64,000 nucleotides of DNA from Ahrensia sp. GTDB taxonomy: Bacteria; Pseudomonadota; Alphaproteobacteria; Rhizobiales; Rhizobiaceae. The stretch spans positions 1 to 64,000 of the forward strand of contig JAPPOQ010000011.1 in assembly GCA_028817895.1 (NCBI GenBank), read 5' to 3'. Shown here in pieces: positions 54,187 to 63,830 of this stretch. The position numbers and the translations under genes are program-made. The first letter of the stretch is position 1. Each line of letters begins with the position of its first letter. The notes under the pieces were generated by a model, which was given only the letters and a program-made list of their open reading frames with translations, did no database searches and was not told the origin of the DNA.

Positions 54187-55083
54187 TCAGTAGTTGCGAT
54201 GGGCGATAAATGTCGCAGTTGCCTTGAGATTTGCGGCACGATCACCAAAAACTGACAGTTCTCCGCCTGCCTCCTTCACTGCCTTTTCGAGCGCGGATCG
54301 GGTGCTTTCGGCACCAAGAAGCTGAACCAGAGTCCCCTTGCCCTGGGCGGCATCCTTGCCGGTTGCCTTGCCTATGGTTGCGGCTTCCGCGGTGACGTCC
54401 AACAGATCGTCAGCCAGTTGAAAAGCCAGCCCGATTTGCTCCCCAAAGCTGCGCAAAGCAGCGCGTTGTGACGCATCCGCTTGTCCAAGAACGGCACCGG
54501 CCTCGCAAGCAAAACGGATCAGCGCCCCGGTTTTCATGGACTGAAGCAGCCGCACCTGTTGTTCCGTCGATGGTTGGGTTTCGGCAAGAATATCAAGCAT
54601 CTGCCCGCCAATCATGCCTGCCGCACCGCATGCCTGTGCCAGCATATTTGCAAGTGTGGTTCGCACGGTCGCATCTTCGTGGCAGCGCTCTTGCGAAAGA
54701 AACTGAAAGGCCAAAGTCAGCAAGGCATCGCCGGCAAGGATAGCGGTCGCCTCATCGTAAGCCTTGTGCACGGTGGGCTTGCCGCGCCGCAGATCATCAT
54801 CATCCATCGCCGGAAGATCGTCATGGATCAGCGAGTAGCAGTGAACGCATTCAAGAGCGCATGCGGTGATCATTGCATCGTGTTGGGTCACGCCGAAAAG
54901 TGCAGCCGATTCAAGCACGAGAAAGGGTCGCAGCCGCTTTCCACCATTCAGAACGCCGTGCCGCATCGCATCAAGCAATCGCGGTGGAACCGAAGGATTT
55001 TCGGCCTGTGACAACAGGTTCTCAAGGTCATGCGAAACCTGCGCCGAAACCCTTGTCAGATGGTTCTGAAATCTGTCGTCCAT
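54187..55083 (-). CDS. ispA: Polyprenyl diphosphate synthase (farnesyl diphosphate synthase type)
   Basis: Prenyltransferase (298 aa) that condenses IPP with allylic diphosphates to C15 or similar chain. The first aspartate-rich motif is SLIHDDLPAMDDDDLRRGKPT, the second FQLADDLLDVT, with KATGKDAAQGKGTLVQLLG at the end of the core, as in IspA. ATG 55083 is preferred over TTG 55104. Fit with the neighbouring ispG is good. Chain length (C15 or C20) is not proven by sequence. Confidence 0.93.
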   Translation of the reverse strand: MDDRFQNHLTRVSAQVSHDLENLLSQAENPSVPPRLLDAMRHGVLNGGKRLRPFLVLESAALFGVTQHDAMITACALECVHCYSLIHDDLPAMDDDDLRRGKPTVHKAYDEATAILAGDALLTLAFQFLSQERCHEDATVRTTLANMLAQACGAAGMIGGQMLDILAETQPSTEQQVRLLQSMKTGALIRFACEAGAVLGQADASQRAALRSFGEQIGLAFQLADDLLDVTAEAATIGKATGKDAAQGKGTLVQLLGAESTRSALEKAVKEAGGELSVFGDRAANLKATATFIAHRNY

Positions 55084-55234
55084 TGCCGAAACTCTGGCTT
55101 GCAATCGCGGAAATCTGCCCAGTTGCCGCTCTTGCTACGCCGGGCTAAGTCAAATTGCCAGCAACCGTTGCCCCCCGCTTCCCTTGGCCCGAAAAAGCAA
55201 GACAAAGCCCAGCAAAAGAAAGGAGTCTACGCTG

Positions 55235-56017
55235 GTGGAGGCGCCAACTGGCTCCGAGAAAAAGGGCAACAAATACGGCGGGATGGCGGCAAAAAGGAAG
55301 ACCAAGACTGCCAAGCGACGTTCAAACGGTTGGTTGCGCCGTGCTTTGCGACGCGGCGTCAGAGTGCTCATCATTCTGGCCGTGCTTGCAGTCGCTCTGC
55401 CCGTGATCATCACCTTGTTTTACAAGGTCGATGGCGTTCGACCGGTCTCTACTTTGATGGCCTGGAACTGGGTGAGCGGACAATCAGTCCGCCGAGACTG
55501 GGTCGCCTTTGACGACATCTCGCCGGTTGTCTGGCAGTCGGTCATCAGTTCTGAAGACGGGCAGTTTTGCAGCCACGCGGGAGTCGATTGGGCTGAGATC
55601 AACAAGGTGGTGGATGATGCGCTTGAGGGCGAGGCCGTGCGCGGTGCCAGCACGATCGCCATGCAAACGGTCAAGAACCTCTATCTGTGGCCGTCGCGGT
55701 CTTACATTCGCAAGGCTGCCGAAGTGCCGCTCGCCTTGATGGTTGATGCCGTTTGGGGAAAGAAGCGGTTGATGGAGATCTATCTCAACATCGCCGAATG
55801 GGGACCTGGCATCTACGGCATCGAGGCGGCAGCGCGGCATCATTATGGGCGTTCGGCGGCTAGGCTGTCGCGCAGGCAGGCGGCCATGTTGACCATCACC
55901 TTGCCCAATCCGATCCTGCGCAACCCGCAAAAACCAACCTCCGGCATGCGCCGCCTCGCGCGGCTGGTCGAGCGCAGGGGGCGGGCTTCAGGCGCCTATG
56001 TGGCGTGTTTGAAATGA
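55235..56017 (+). CDS. mtgA: Monofunctional peptidoglycan glycosyltransferase
   Basis: Inner-membrane GT51 enzyme (260 aa) that polymerises lipid II into glycan strands. A basic N-terminus is followed by one membrane helix (GVRVLIILAVLAVALPVIITLF). The catalytic motifs are intact: VISSEDGQFCSHAGVDWAEI with its Glu, GASTIAMQTVKNLYLWPSRS, KKRLMEIYLNIAEWGPGIYGIEAAARHHYG. The start at GTG 55235 has an AGGAG site at nine bases; a TTG at 55184 and an ATG at 55283 are also in frame. It is divergent from ispA. Confidence 0.93.
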   Translation: MEAPTGSEKKGNKYGGMAAKRKTKTAKRRSNGWLRRALRRGVRVLIILAVLAVALPVIITLFYKVDGVRPVSTLMAWNWVSGQSVRRDWVAFDDISPVVWQSVISSEDGQFCSHAGVDWAEINKVVDDALEGEAVRGASTIAMQTVKNLYLWPSRSYIRKAAEVPLALMVDAVWGKKRLMEIYLNIAEWGPGIYGIEAAARHHYGRSAARLSRRQAAMLTITLPNPILRNPQKPTSGMRRLARLVERRGRASGAYVACLK

Positions 56018-56031
56018 GCGATGCTGGCTGA

Positions 56032-56781
56032 TCAGACAAATTCGGAAACGGCGGGAGAACTGCGTGGCTCGCAGTTCCAAAATTTCATGATGTGATCGGC
56101 CCAATAATTGTAGCCGGTTGCATTGGCGTGAAATCCGTCCTCGCAGAAGCCCTCATCATCCGGTACTGGCAGAGGCGGAATGCAGACCGCGCCGCGCTCG
56201 ACGCACAGTTGCGCACCTGTCCGGTTGATGAGGGCACGGCGCATATTCATGATCGTGGATAACGGTTTTGGCAGGCTTGGCACCGTTGTCATATCGAGCG
56301 CCTGGCACCAGTAAAGCCGCGCTTCGGGAAAACGCGCGCGCAGACCGTAGAGCAAGCCTCCGAACTCCTTTTTCCAGCGTCCCGATGTGTGCCAGTTCTT
56401 GAGATCATTTATGCCCAGCATGATCAGTATGTGTGTGTAACCGTGATCCGGGACATTGGGCAGCACGATGTCCCGGATTTCTCCAGCAACGGCGCTGTTG
56501 TGTCCGGAAATATGCCAAGACACCGCATTGCCGGTCGCAGCTTCAATCTTTGCAGCCAGTTGTGGGGCCATCGCTTCATGTGTGAAAGTGCAGCCGACTG
56601 CGGCGGCGGAAGAATCGCCAACGGTCAGCAACCGCACGGATGGTTCGCCCCGTCCGGCCTTTCCCGAACGAGGCCCTTTGGCGGGCGACAAGCGCATGGA
56701 TTTTTCGCGCACGTAAACGCCTTGCACGAGATAGATGGGAAACAGAAGCGTTGAGATCAGGCCGGTGAGGACAGGATGCAT
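56032..56781 (-). CDS. SGNH/GDSL-type hydrolase
   Basis: Esterase-fold protein of 249 aa. Block I is LLTVGDSSAAAVGCTF with the nucleophile Ser, block III ILIMLGINDLKNW, and block V DGFHANATGYNYWAD with Asp and His. A hydrophobic N-terminal segment (VLTGLISTLLFPIYLVQGVYV) points to membrane anchorage or export. ATG 56781 starts right at this segment; the open frame continues to 56910 without support. It converges with mtgA and may act on an acylated cell-wall or lipid substrate, which is unproven. Confidence 0.83.
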   Translation of the reverse strand: MHPVLTGLISTLLFPIYLVQGVYVREKSMRLSPAKGPRSGKAGRGEPSVRLLTVGDSSAAAVGCTFTHEAMAPQLAAKIEAATGNAVSWHISGHNSAVAGEIRDIVLPNVPDHGYTHILIMLGINDLKNWHTSGRWKKEFGGLLYGLRARFPEARLYWCQALDMTTVPSLPKPLSTIMNMRRALINRTGAQLCVERGAVCIPPLPVPDDEGFCEDGFHANATGYNYWADHIMKFWNCEPRSSPAVSEFV

Positions 56782-56988
56782 GGTGGTCGCTGGCTGTGGC
56801 GCGAAAGGTGTTGTTAAGCCGCAAAACGTCGTCCTCGTCCAGAGCGGGCACAAGATGCATCGACGGATTGCAAACGAGGCGTCATCATATCCCCGACGCG
56901 AAATGTCCACACGGCTTGAATTATCCGAAAGCTTGGCTATGGTTCAACCTATAGGGGCAATTCACCGCAACGCAGCGGAGTTGCCCCA

Positions 56989-59760
56989 ATGGCTCGACAA
57001 GGAAAACCTTCTTCTCAATCATCGCCCAGCGCCAGCGCCTCACAGTCGCAAAAGCGCAATATCGTGTTGTTTTCCGACGGGACGGGAAACAGCGCAGCAA
57101 AACTGAACAAGACCAATGTCTGGCGCCTTTTCGAAGCTCTCGACAAACGCGGAAATGAGCAGGATGGTCAACGACCTCAACTGGCCATCTACGACAATGG
57201 GGTTGGGACATCGAGCTTTCGTCCGCTCATGCTGCTGGGGGGTGCATTCGGCTTCGGGCTGAAGCGCAATGTCCTGGAGTTGTACGAGTTTCTGTGCACT
57301 CATTATGATGACGATGCCGAGATCTTTCTGTTCGGCTATTCTCGCGGCGCTTTCACCATGCGCATGCTGGCCGCGCTGATCGGCCATGCCGGAATTTTGA
57401 AGGTTGGACACAGCAGCGATTCCGATCATCGTGTCGTGCCGCCCGGGCTTCTACGCACCTATGCCAATGACGCCTATCGACGGTTGCGCTACGAAGAATT
57501 CAAGTCAAACAGCCCGTTCGTTGCCCTTTTCCGGGCCCTCAACCTTGCTCGTGTTGGGGTCTGGTTCGGCTTTCGTGGTTTTGCGCCATTGGACCAGATT
57601 CGCAAATACAGGATTTTTCGAAGCCCTGAGGAAACGTCAAAGCGACCGGCTGATCACTGCGATATCCGCTTTATGGGTCTGTTCGACACGGTGAGCGCTT
57701 ATGGTGGTCCGGTTCGTGAACTGACAAAGGCCTGGTCGATACTGTTTTGGCCGATGGAACCGCGTGACTGGAACATCGGCACTTACGTGCGAAAGGTCTG
57801 CCATGCCGTCGCATTGGATGAACCTCGCGACACGTTCAGTCCTCTGCTCATTAGCGAGAAAGCGGATGGAGGTGACAAATCCACCACGCTGACCGTGGAC
57901 AAGGATGTTGCTGCCGACGCGCAACGTATCGACCAAACCTGGTTTCCAGGAGCTCATGGCAATGTCGGCGGTGGCTACTACAATGATGGCCTGTCCCGTA
58001 TCCCGCTGAACTGGATGGTTCAGCGGGCCAGAAGGGCGGGGCTGCGTTTTTCATATCACCCAGCCTACACCTATCGCATGTCGACGGACTGTTGCGCTCC
58101 GCTCCACAATCCGCGGAAAGGGTTGGGAGGATTTTATCGATACAAGCCACGCAGCATGCGCGATCTCACCAACTTTCAGGACAAGGTGAAGATCCCTTAT
58201 CCGAAGGTGCATGAGAGTGTGATTGAACGCATGCGCCGTGTGCCGACCTACGCTCCGGTTGGCCTGGACCGGCATGTTGAGGTGGCAAATGACCTGGCTG
58301 AACACAGGCCTGATTTCACCGTGGATTCTACGGCCAGCAGCGCGGCTTCCACAAAAATTGTTCCCAACCTTTCGCTCAGCCTGCAGCAATTGCCAAAGCT
58401 GGAGGCGGACCCGGCGATAGGCAAGCCGACCCTTTCGGTGCCGGCAAACCAGATCGGTAAGCAAGGTGTTCTGGCGCAGCAAGCAGGCACACAAAAGGCC
58501 AGCGCAGTCTCACTGCCGTCTCCGCCGAATGACAAGCGACCGGCGCATGTCGAGGCAGCATGGGATGCCATCTGGTGGAAGCGTGTCACTTATTTCGTAA
58601 CATTCGCGATGGGCCTGCTGATTGTGGCTCTGCCAGTTTTCGGCAACCAGATGACGACATTGTTTGAAAGCCAGTTTTCAGGTCGGCTGGCTGAAGCTGC
58701 AGGGATCGTCTCAAATGAGCATGACCAGAAGGGCTGCAACTTCGTTACCTGCAGCGCCGTGTGGGCGCTGGAGTCGGCTTCGAACTTTCTGCCTGCGGTC
58801 GCCGGTAGATTGATCGATGCATTCATAGCACATATCGAGGTATTCACCGCGCTGCTGATAGTGTGGCTGGTCCTGATTGCCTTTGGTCGATACCAGACCA
58901 AACTGATCAATTTGCGGCTGGCACCCTATTGGCGATGGATTGTTGGAAAAGAGGCTGAGCCGGGGCCGGTTGGTGCTTCCACTATTCAAGGCTTTCGGAC
59001 CAGCCCGCTATATCTCAGAAGTTTTGAGCATTGGCGCGAGCGCATATTCCCCGGGATCTTCATCATCCTTCTGGTGGTTGGCACGGCGGCGGTCGGGTCG
59101 GTCGCAACCGGATATGTCCGCGACTACAGCTTCACAAGTTGGGCCTATTGTTCACCGAACAAGGAGGAAAGCGGACAAAGCATGCCCCGCTATTCTCTGA
59201 TCAATCTCTGCAACCCAGTTAACGGGACCATTCAGGAAGGAGTGGAATACAGGATCGAACTCACAATCGATGCTTATCCGAATGGAGAGAAAGGCAAATA
59301 CTGGCAGCGAACAGGCTATGGGGACCCGGTCTGGCTGGACGAAACCATCAAAGTCACGCCCAAACGACAACACGAGCCGACATGGTGGCAGTCAAATGTT
59401 CTGCCTTACGTCTCAATTCCGTTTCTTCGACATCCAACCAGCAGACTGTTTGCGCCCACGGTGCAGATCGGCACATCGTCGCCAGCCTATGTGAAGCTGG
59501 ACGATCCCAACAGGTGGGGGCAGGCTCCGGGCGCAGACGGCAAGCATACAGTCTGGACGTACAAGTTTACCGCGCCGCGCTCAGCTGATGTGGCCTATTT
59601 TTACGTCAATGATGCCTTTTTGGGATTCCTGCCCGAAAGCTGGCAGTTCTTCTATCACAACAATGGCTGTTCAACGGGCTATGTCACGATACGCGCCGCC
59701 AATCAGGAGCGCGCCAACTTCCCGCCGCAAAAGGCGGACATTTCCTGTGACAAGCAGTGA
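56989..59760 (+). CDS. DUF2235 alpha/beta-hydrolase protein with membrane-bound C-terminal module
   Basis: Protein of 923 aa. Residues 20-370 form a DUF2235 domain: IVLFSDGTGNSAAKLNKTNVWRLFEAL, the nucleophile elbow FLFGYSRGAFTMRMLAALIG, and RIDQTWFPGAHGNVGGGYYNDG with the likely Asp and His. The family includes phospholipase effectors of type VI secretion. After a flexible linker (about 440-525), three membrane helices follow near residues 535, 625 and 690, then a periplasmic beta-rich part. No T6SS genes are nearby. A housekeeping envelope lipase is one possibility. Confidence 0.85.
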   Translation: MARQGKPSSQSSPSASASQSQKRNIVLFSDGTGNSAAKLNKTNVWRLFEALDKRGNEQDGQRPQLAIYDNGVGTSSFRPLMLLGGAFGFGLKRNVLELYEFLCTHYDDDAEIFLFGYSRGAFTMRMLAALIGHAGILKVGHSSDSDHRVVPPGLLRTYANDAYRRLRYEEFKSNSPFVALFRALNLARVGVWFGFRGFAPLDQIRKYRIFRSPEETSKRPADHCDIRFMGLFDTVSAYGGPVRELTKAWSILFWPMEPRDWNIGTYVRKVCHAVALDEPRDTFSPLLISEKADGGDKSTTLTVDKDVAADAQRIDQTWFPGAHGNVGGGYYNDGLSRIPLNWMVQRARRAGLRFSYHPAYTYRMSTDCCAPLHNPRKGLGGFYRYKPRSMRDLTNFQDKVKIPYPKVHESVIERMRRVPTYAPVGLDRHVEVANDLAEHRPDFTVDSTASSAASTKIVPNLSLSLQQLPKLEADPAIGKPTLSVPANQIGKQGVLAQQAGTQKASAVSLPSPPNDKRPAHVEAAWDAIWWKRVTYFVTFAMGLLIVALPVFGNQMTTLFESQFSGRLAEAAGIVSNEHDQKGCNFVTCSAVWALESASNFLPAVAGRLIDAFIAHIEVFTALLIVWLVLIAFGRYQTKLINLRLAPYWRWIVGKEAEPGPVGASTIQGFRTSPLYLRSFEHWRERIFPGIFIILLVVGTAAVGSVATGYVRDYSFTSWAYCSPNKEESGQSMPRYSLINLCNPVNGTIQEGVEYRIELTIDAYPNGEKGKYWQRTGYGDPVWLDETIKVTPKRQHEPTWWQSNVLPYVSIPFLRHPTSRLFAPTVQIGTSSPAYVKLDDPNRWGQAPGADGKHTVWTYKFTAPRSADVAYFYVNDAFLGFLPESWQFFYHNNGCSTGYVTIRAANQERANFPPQKADISCDKQ

Positions 59761-59777
59761 GGCTGCTGTGGGGTGTT

Positions 59778-60803
59778 CTAACCCGCCTCCAGCCCCTCGT
59801 TCCACTCGCCCTTTGCGGCAAGGCCGTTCATGCGCGCGCGGTGGGTGAAGGCCTTACTGGCTGCGGGCAGATTTTCCGGCTTTCCTCCCCAGGCTTCGCG
59901 AGCGGCTGCCTGTAGGGCACGACCGTAGGAATAGGTGAGCGCCCAGGGCGCCGAATGGCCAGCGTTCATTGCGTTCAGATTGGCTGTCGCTTCCAGATCG
60001 CTTTGCCCGCCGGACAAGAAGGCGATGCCGGGCACGGCGGACGGGACATGGCGTTTCAACACGGCGACTGTGTGCTCTGCCACTTCTTCCGGGGACGCTT
60101 GTTTGGCAGCATTGGAGCCAGGCACAACCATGTTCGGCTTCAATACGATGCCCTCAAGCTTGACATTCTGCTCGTCGAGTTCGTTGAAAACGGCTTTCAA
60201 AGTGGCAGCTGTGACTTCGTGGCAGCGCTCGATGGTATGGTCGCCTGGATCACCATCCATCTGCACTTCCGGCTCGACGATGGGGACGATCCCAGCGGCC
60301 TGGCACAGCGCGGCGTAGCGCGCGAGAGCATGAGCATTTGCCCTAATTCCGCCCCAGCTTGGCAGACTTTTGTCAACGGCAATCACGGCGCGCCATTTGG
60401 CAAAGCGCGCGCCAACGTCGTAATAGGCTTTCAGATTTTCGGCCAGGATATCGAGGCCGACGGTGACCGTTTCACCATCATGGCCGGGCAAGGGCTGCAC
60501 ACCCTGATCGACCTTGATGCCTGGCACGGCGCCTGCTGCTTTAATGATGTCAACAAAAGGCGTTCCATCAGCTGCCTTTTGGTGAAGCGTTTCCTCAAAC
60601 AGGATGACGCCGCCGACATTCTCATTCATGGCCTGTTCGGAACGGAACAGCATTTCGCGATAGTCACGCCGATTGTCCGCCGTGTTCTCAATACCGAGAG
60701 GATCGAACCTTTTCTGCATTGTCCCGTTGGATTCATCCGCGGCCAGAATGCCTTGCCCCGGTTGCACCATGGCATGGGCAATGTCCTCCAATCGATCACT
60801 CAT
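59778..60803 (-). CDS. fbaB: Class I fructose-bisphosphate aldolase
   Basis: Schiff-base aldolase (341 aa) of glycolysis and gluconeogenesis. Marks are GILAADESNGTMQKRFDPLGIENT, YREMLFRSE, GVILFEETLHQKAADG, and the lysine region EGIVLKPNMVVPGS, with FLSGGQSDLEATANLNAMN for phosphate binding. ATG 60803 has an AGGAGA site and the family start MSDRLEDIA; the longer frame to 60845 does not. It lies downstream of pgk on the same strand, past a terminator. Confidence 0.95.
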   Translation of the reverse strand: MSDRLEDIAHAMVQPGQGILAADESNGTMQKRFDPLGIENTADNRRDYREMLFRSEQAMNENVGGVILFEETLHQKAADGTPFVDIIKAAGAVPGIKVDQGVQPLPGHDGETVTVGLDILAENLKAYYDVGARFAKWRAVIAVDKSLPSWGGIRANAHALARYAALCQAAGIVPIVEPEVQMDGDPGDHTIERCHEVTAATLKAVFNELDEQNVKLEGIVLKPNMVVPGSNAAKQASPEEVAEHTVAVLKRHVPSAVPGIAFLSGGQSDLEATANLNAMNAGHSAPWALTYSYGRALQAAAREAWGGKPENLPAASKAFTHRARMNGLAAKGEWNEGLEAG

Positions 60804-60853
60804 CGTCGCATCTCCTGCAGATAGATTCGGGATGGCTCTTACCAACCCTGTGT

Positions 60854-60881
60854 GAAAAGAAAAGGCGAAGCGAGGCTTCGC
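60854..60881 (-). terminator. Rho-independent terminator of pgk
   Basis: GCGAAGC and GCTTCGC form a perfect 7-bp stem with a 3-base loop (60865-60881). On the minus strand CTTTTCTTTTC follows. It lies 13 bases after the pgk stop and separates pgk from fbaB. Confidence 0.8.
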
Positions 60882-60893
60882 ACTCCGTGTGGT

Positions 60894-62111
60894 TTATTCA
60901 GCGGCCTCATGAGTCCGCTCAAGAGCGGCGACACCGGGCAGCACCTTGCCTTCCATCCACTCCAGAAAGGCGCCCCCCGCCGTTGAAACATAAGTGAAGT
61001 GTTCGGCGACACCTGCATGGTTGAGGGCGGCAACTGTGTCCCCGCCACCCGCTACGGAAACCAGCGATCCTGCGCGTGTCGCGGTTGCGGCAGCCTGCGC
61101 GCATTGCACGGTCGCGGTGTCGAATGGTGAAAGTTCAAATGCGCCAAGCGGGCCGTTCCAGACCAGTGTTTTGGCGTTTTCAATCCGGTTTGAAATCGTC
61201 TGAACGCTTTCCGGTCCAGCGTCCAGGATCATCCGGTCGCCGGAAACATCAGTTGCGGCGACCACGCTATGGGGACTGTTCGCCTCAAACTTGTCTGCGA
61301 CCACCACGTCGGATGGAAGCAGGATCTCACAATTGGCGTCTGCCGCCTTGGCCATGATGGAACGGGCCTTGTCGGCAAGGTCGTGCTCGCAAAGGGACTT
61401 GCCAACATCCATGCCGAGCGCGGCAAGAAATGTGTTGGCCATGCCCCCCCCGATCACCAGATAATCCACCTTGGCGATCAAATTTTCAAGAAGATCAAGC
61501 TTGGTTGACACTTTCGCACCGCCGACAATCGCGATGACGGGATGCTGCGGTTTGCCGAGCCCCTTTTGCAGCGCCTCAAGTTCGGCCTGCATGGTTCGAC
61601 CCGCATAAGAAGGCAGATGCTGCGCTATGCCTTCCGTTGAAGCATGCGCGCGATGTGCAGCGGAAAAGGCGTCATTGACATAGATCTCGCCAAGCTCGGC
61701 GAGTTCTTTGCCAAAGGGCGGGTTGTTCTTCTCCTCACAGGGGTGAAACCGTGTGTTTTCAAGAAGCAGGACGTCTCCATCTTTCATTGCGGCAATAGCT
61801 GCCTTTGCCGGTTCGCCGCAGCAATCATGCGCAAAGGCTATGGGGCGGGATAGAACCCCGCTCAAGGCCGGTACCACTCTGCCAAGCGACATATCCGGGA
61901 CGATCTCACCCTTCGGGCGGCCGTAATGAGCCAGCAGAACGACCTTCGCGCCTCTGTCAGCAAGTTCCAAAACGGTGGGGGCAATGCGCTCCATGCGCGT
62001 TGTGTCCGTAACGCGATCGCCGTCCATCGGCACATTAATGTCGACACGCACCAATACACGTTTGCCGGTGACGTCGCCGAGGTCATCGAGAGTCTTGAAT
62101 GAGGAAGTCAC
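60894..62111 (-). CDS. pgk: Phosphoglycerate kinase
   Basis: Glycolytic kinase (405 aa), 1,3-bisphosphoglycerate plus ADP to 3-phosphoglycerate plus ATP. Marks are [68 protein letters not shown] and the C-terminal [19 protein letters not shown] start. gap lies further upstream on the same strand, but an unrelated lipoprotein gene on the other strand separates them. Confidence 0.97.
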   Translation of the reverse strand: MTSSFKTLDDLGDVTGKRVLVRVDINVPMDGDRVTDTTRMERIAPTVLELADRGAKVVLLAHYGRPKGEIVPDMSLGRVVPALSGVLSRPIAFAHDCCGEPAKAAIAAMKDGDVLLLENTRFHPCEEKNNPPFGKELAELGEIYVNDAFSAAHRAHASTEGIAQHLPSYAGRTMQAELEALQKGLGKPQHPVIAIVGGAKVSTKLDLLENLIAKVDYLVIGGGMANTFLAALGMDVGKSLCEHDLADKARSIMAKAADANCEILLPSDVVVADKFEANSPHSVVAATDVSGDRMILDAGPESVQTISNRIENAKTLVWNGPLGAFELSPFDTATVQCAQAAATATRAGSLVSVAGGGDTVAALNHAGVAEHFTYVSTAGGAFLEWMEGKVLPGVAALERTHEAAE

Positions 62112-62202
62112 ACGTAATCCCTTGTTTTTGCGAAGGACCTATTGAATACTGGAGTCTCTTTGTTCATACGGCGCACAACTTTTTGTAGTGAGATGAATGA
62201 TA

Positions 62203-62811
62203 ATGCGTAATGCCATTATTCTTTTCGCCTGTCTTATCCTTGCAGCGTGCGCCAACACCACTCCACCGGAAAAGCTGCCGCAATACTCGATCGCGGTCAC
62301 CTCTGTTAGTGTGAATCCGGGCGTCACTGTAAACTCTGACATCGCTGCAAAGACGAAAAAGGCCGCGCAAACTGTTGCGAACGCCTATAATGCGTCCTTG
62401 CCCCAGAACATCCCGCAACGCCAACTTGGCATAACCATAGAGAACGTACACTATAAGAATGCGGCGTTGTCTCTTCTTATCGGTGACACCAACCGCATCA
62501 GCGGCGCAGCACAAATTCAGGGCGAGCAATCCAAACCCATTGCATACGTTGATGCTGGCGGCGCAGTTGTCAACGGTATCCTTGGTGCAGCTATTGCATT
62601 GACGTCCGACAAATCCAAAACAGACGCAAAACTGGCAGCCGGATTGGCAGAAGCGGCCATAGCTGCAGCTTATGACCAAAAGGGAACGCCCAAATTCGCG
62701 ACAGAAAATTTGAAAAATGGGCGTAGCCGTGCTCCCGATTCGGAAGATGTTCCTGAAGAAAAGCCAAATGGCGACAGGCCAACCGGGCCAAAGCCCGTCC
62801 CCACGAGTTAA
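62203..62811 (+). CDS. Hypothetical lipoprotein between pgk and gap
   Basis: Protein of 202 aa that I do not recognise. The lipobox is LILAAC after a short hydrophobic stretch, so it is a lipoprotein. The middle part (AKTKKAAQTVANAYNASLPQ, then IGDTNRISGAAQIQ) is soluble, followed by an Ala/Gly-rich helix and a Pro/Glu/Arg-rich tail. ATG 62203 (MRNAIILFA) or the ATG two codons earlier may start it. It lies on the opposite strand to gap and pgk. Confidence 0.75.
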   Translation: MRNAIILFACLILAACANTTPPEKLPQYSIAVTSVSVNPGVTVNSDIAAKTKKAAQTVANAYNASLPQNIPQRQLGITIENVHYKNAALSLLIGDTNRISGAAQIQGEQSKPIAYVDAGGAVVNGILGAAIALTSDKSKTDAKLAAGLAEAAIAAAYDQKGTPKFATENLKNGRSRAPDSEDVPEEKPNGDRPTGPKPVPTS

Positions 62812-62822
62812 ATCATCCGCAA

Positions 62823-63830
62823 TCACATCAGTCGACCCATCGCCGCTGCAACATCCAGCATGCGAATAGAAAAGGCCCATTCATTGTCATACCAGGCCAT
62901 GACACCAACCATCGCGCCGTTCATAACACGCGTTTGAGCCGGTGCGAAACAACTGGAATGAGGGTTATGGTTGAAGTCGATGGAGACCTTCGGCTCCGGG
63001 TCAAATGCCACAATTCCCGCAAGCTCGCCGCGTGACGCGACCTCGACAGCCGCATTGATCTCTTCAATGCTCGTTTGATTCTCTGAGCGGAATTTCAAAT
63101 CAACCAGTGACACATTGGGAGTTGGAACGCGCACAGCGGATCCATCAAGTCGACCCTGCAATTGGGGCAGGACCAACCCGACCGCACGGGCAGCGCCGGT
63201 GGATGTCGGGATCATCGACATTGCGGCTGAGCGGGCGCGATAAACATCCTTGTGATTGCGGTCGAGGGTGGGTTGATCACCGGTGTAGGAGTGAACGGTG
63301 GTCATGAACCCGTGGTCGATGCCAACGGCCTCGTGAAGAATGTGGGCGATGGGAGCCAGGCAATTTGTCGTGCAAGACGCCGCTGAAACGATGTGATCGT
63401 CAGTTGTGAGCTGCTTGTGATTGACGCCGTACACGACAGTTCTGTCTATGCCGGTTGCTGGCGCGGAAATCAGCACGCGTTTGGCACCAGCCTGCAAATG
63501 AAGTCCCGCCGTTTCCGCGCTGGTGAAGGCGCCCGTGCATTCAAGAACGATATCGACGCTCAAGTCCCGCCACGGCAATTGCAGTGGATCGCGATTGCTA
63601 AGAAACCGGATCGGTCCTCTGCCGCAATCCAGGGTGTTATCTTCAACTGCAATGGAGCCGGGAAACGGCCCATGAACGCTGTCGTAGCGCAACAGATGAG
63701 CGTGGGTCTCCAGCTTGCCAGAGTTGTTTATGGCCACGATCTCCAGATCGTCGCGGCCAAGTTCGTGCAGTGCTCGCAGGCACAACCGACCGATGCGACC
63801 GAAGCCGTTGATTGCTACTCTCAATGTCAT
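62823..63830 (-). CDS. gap: Glyceraldehyde-3-phosphate dehydrogenase
   Basis: NAD-dependent enzyme (335 aa) with the Rossmann start TLRVAINGFGRIGRLCLRAL. The catalytic Cys is in SAASCTTNCLAPI, the catalytic His in MTTVHSYTGDQ, and the substrate loop reads MIPTSTGAARAVGLVLPQLQGRLDG. The NAD residue Asn-Asn-Ser in VAINNSGKLET differs from the more usual N-D in GAPDH and approaches some GapB/Epd forms, so an anabolic or dual role is possible. ATG 63830 was chosen by family fit; the frame is open to 63914. Confidence 0.94.
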   Translation of the reverse strand: MTLRVAINGFGRIGRLCLRALHELGRDDLEIVAINNSGKLETHAHLLRYDSVHGPFPGSIAVEDNTLDCGRGPIRFLSNRDPLQLPWRDLSVDIVLECTGAFTSAETAGLHLQAGAKRVLISAPATGIDRTVVYGVNHKQLTTDDHIVSAASCTTNCLAPIAHILHEAVGIDHGFMTTVHSYTGDQPTLDRNHKDVYRARSAAMSMIPTSTGAARAVGLVLPQLQGRLDGSAVRVPTPNVSLVDLKFRSENQTSIEEINAAVEVASRGELAGIVAFDPEPKVSIDFNHNPHSSCFAPAQTRVMNGAMVGVMAWYDNEWAFSIRMLDVAAAMGRLM

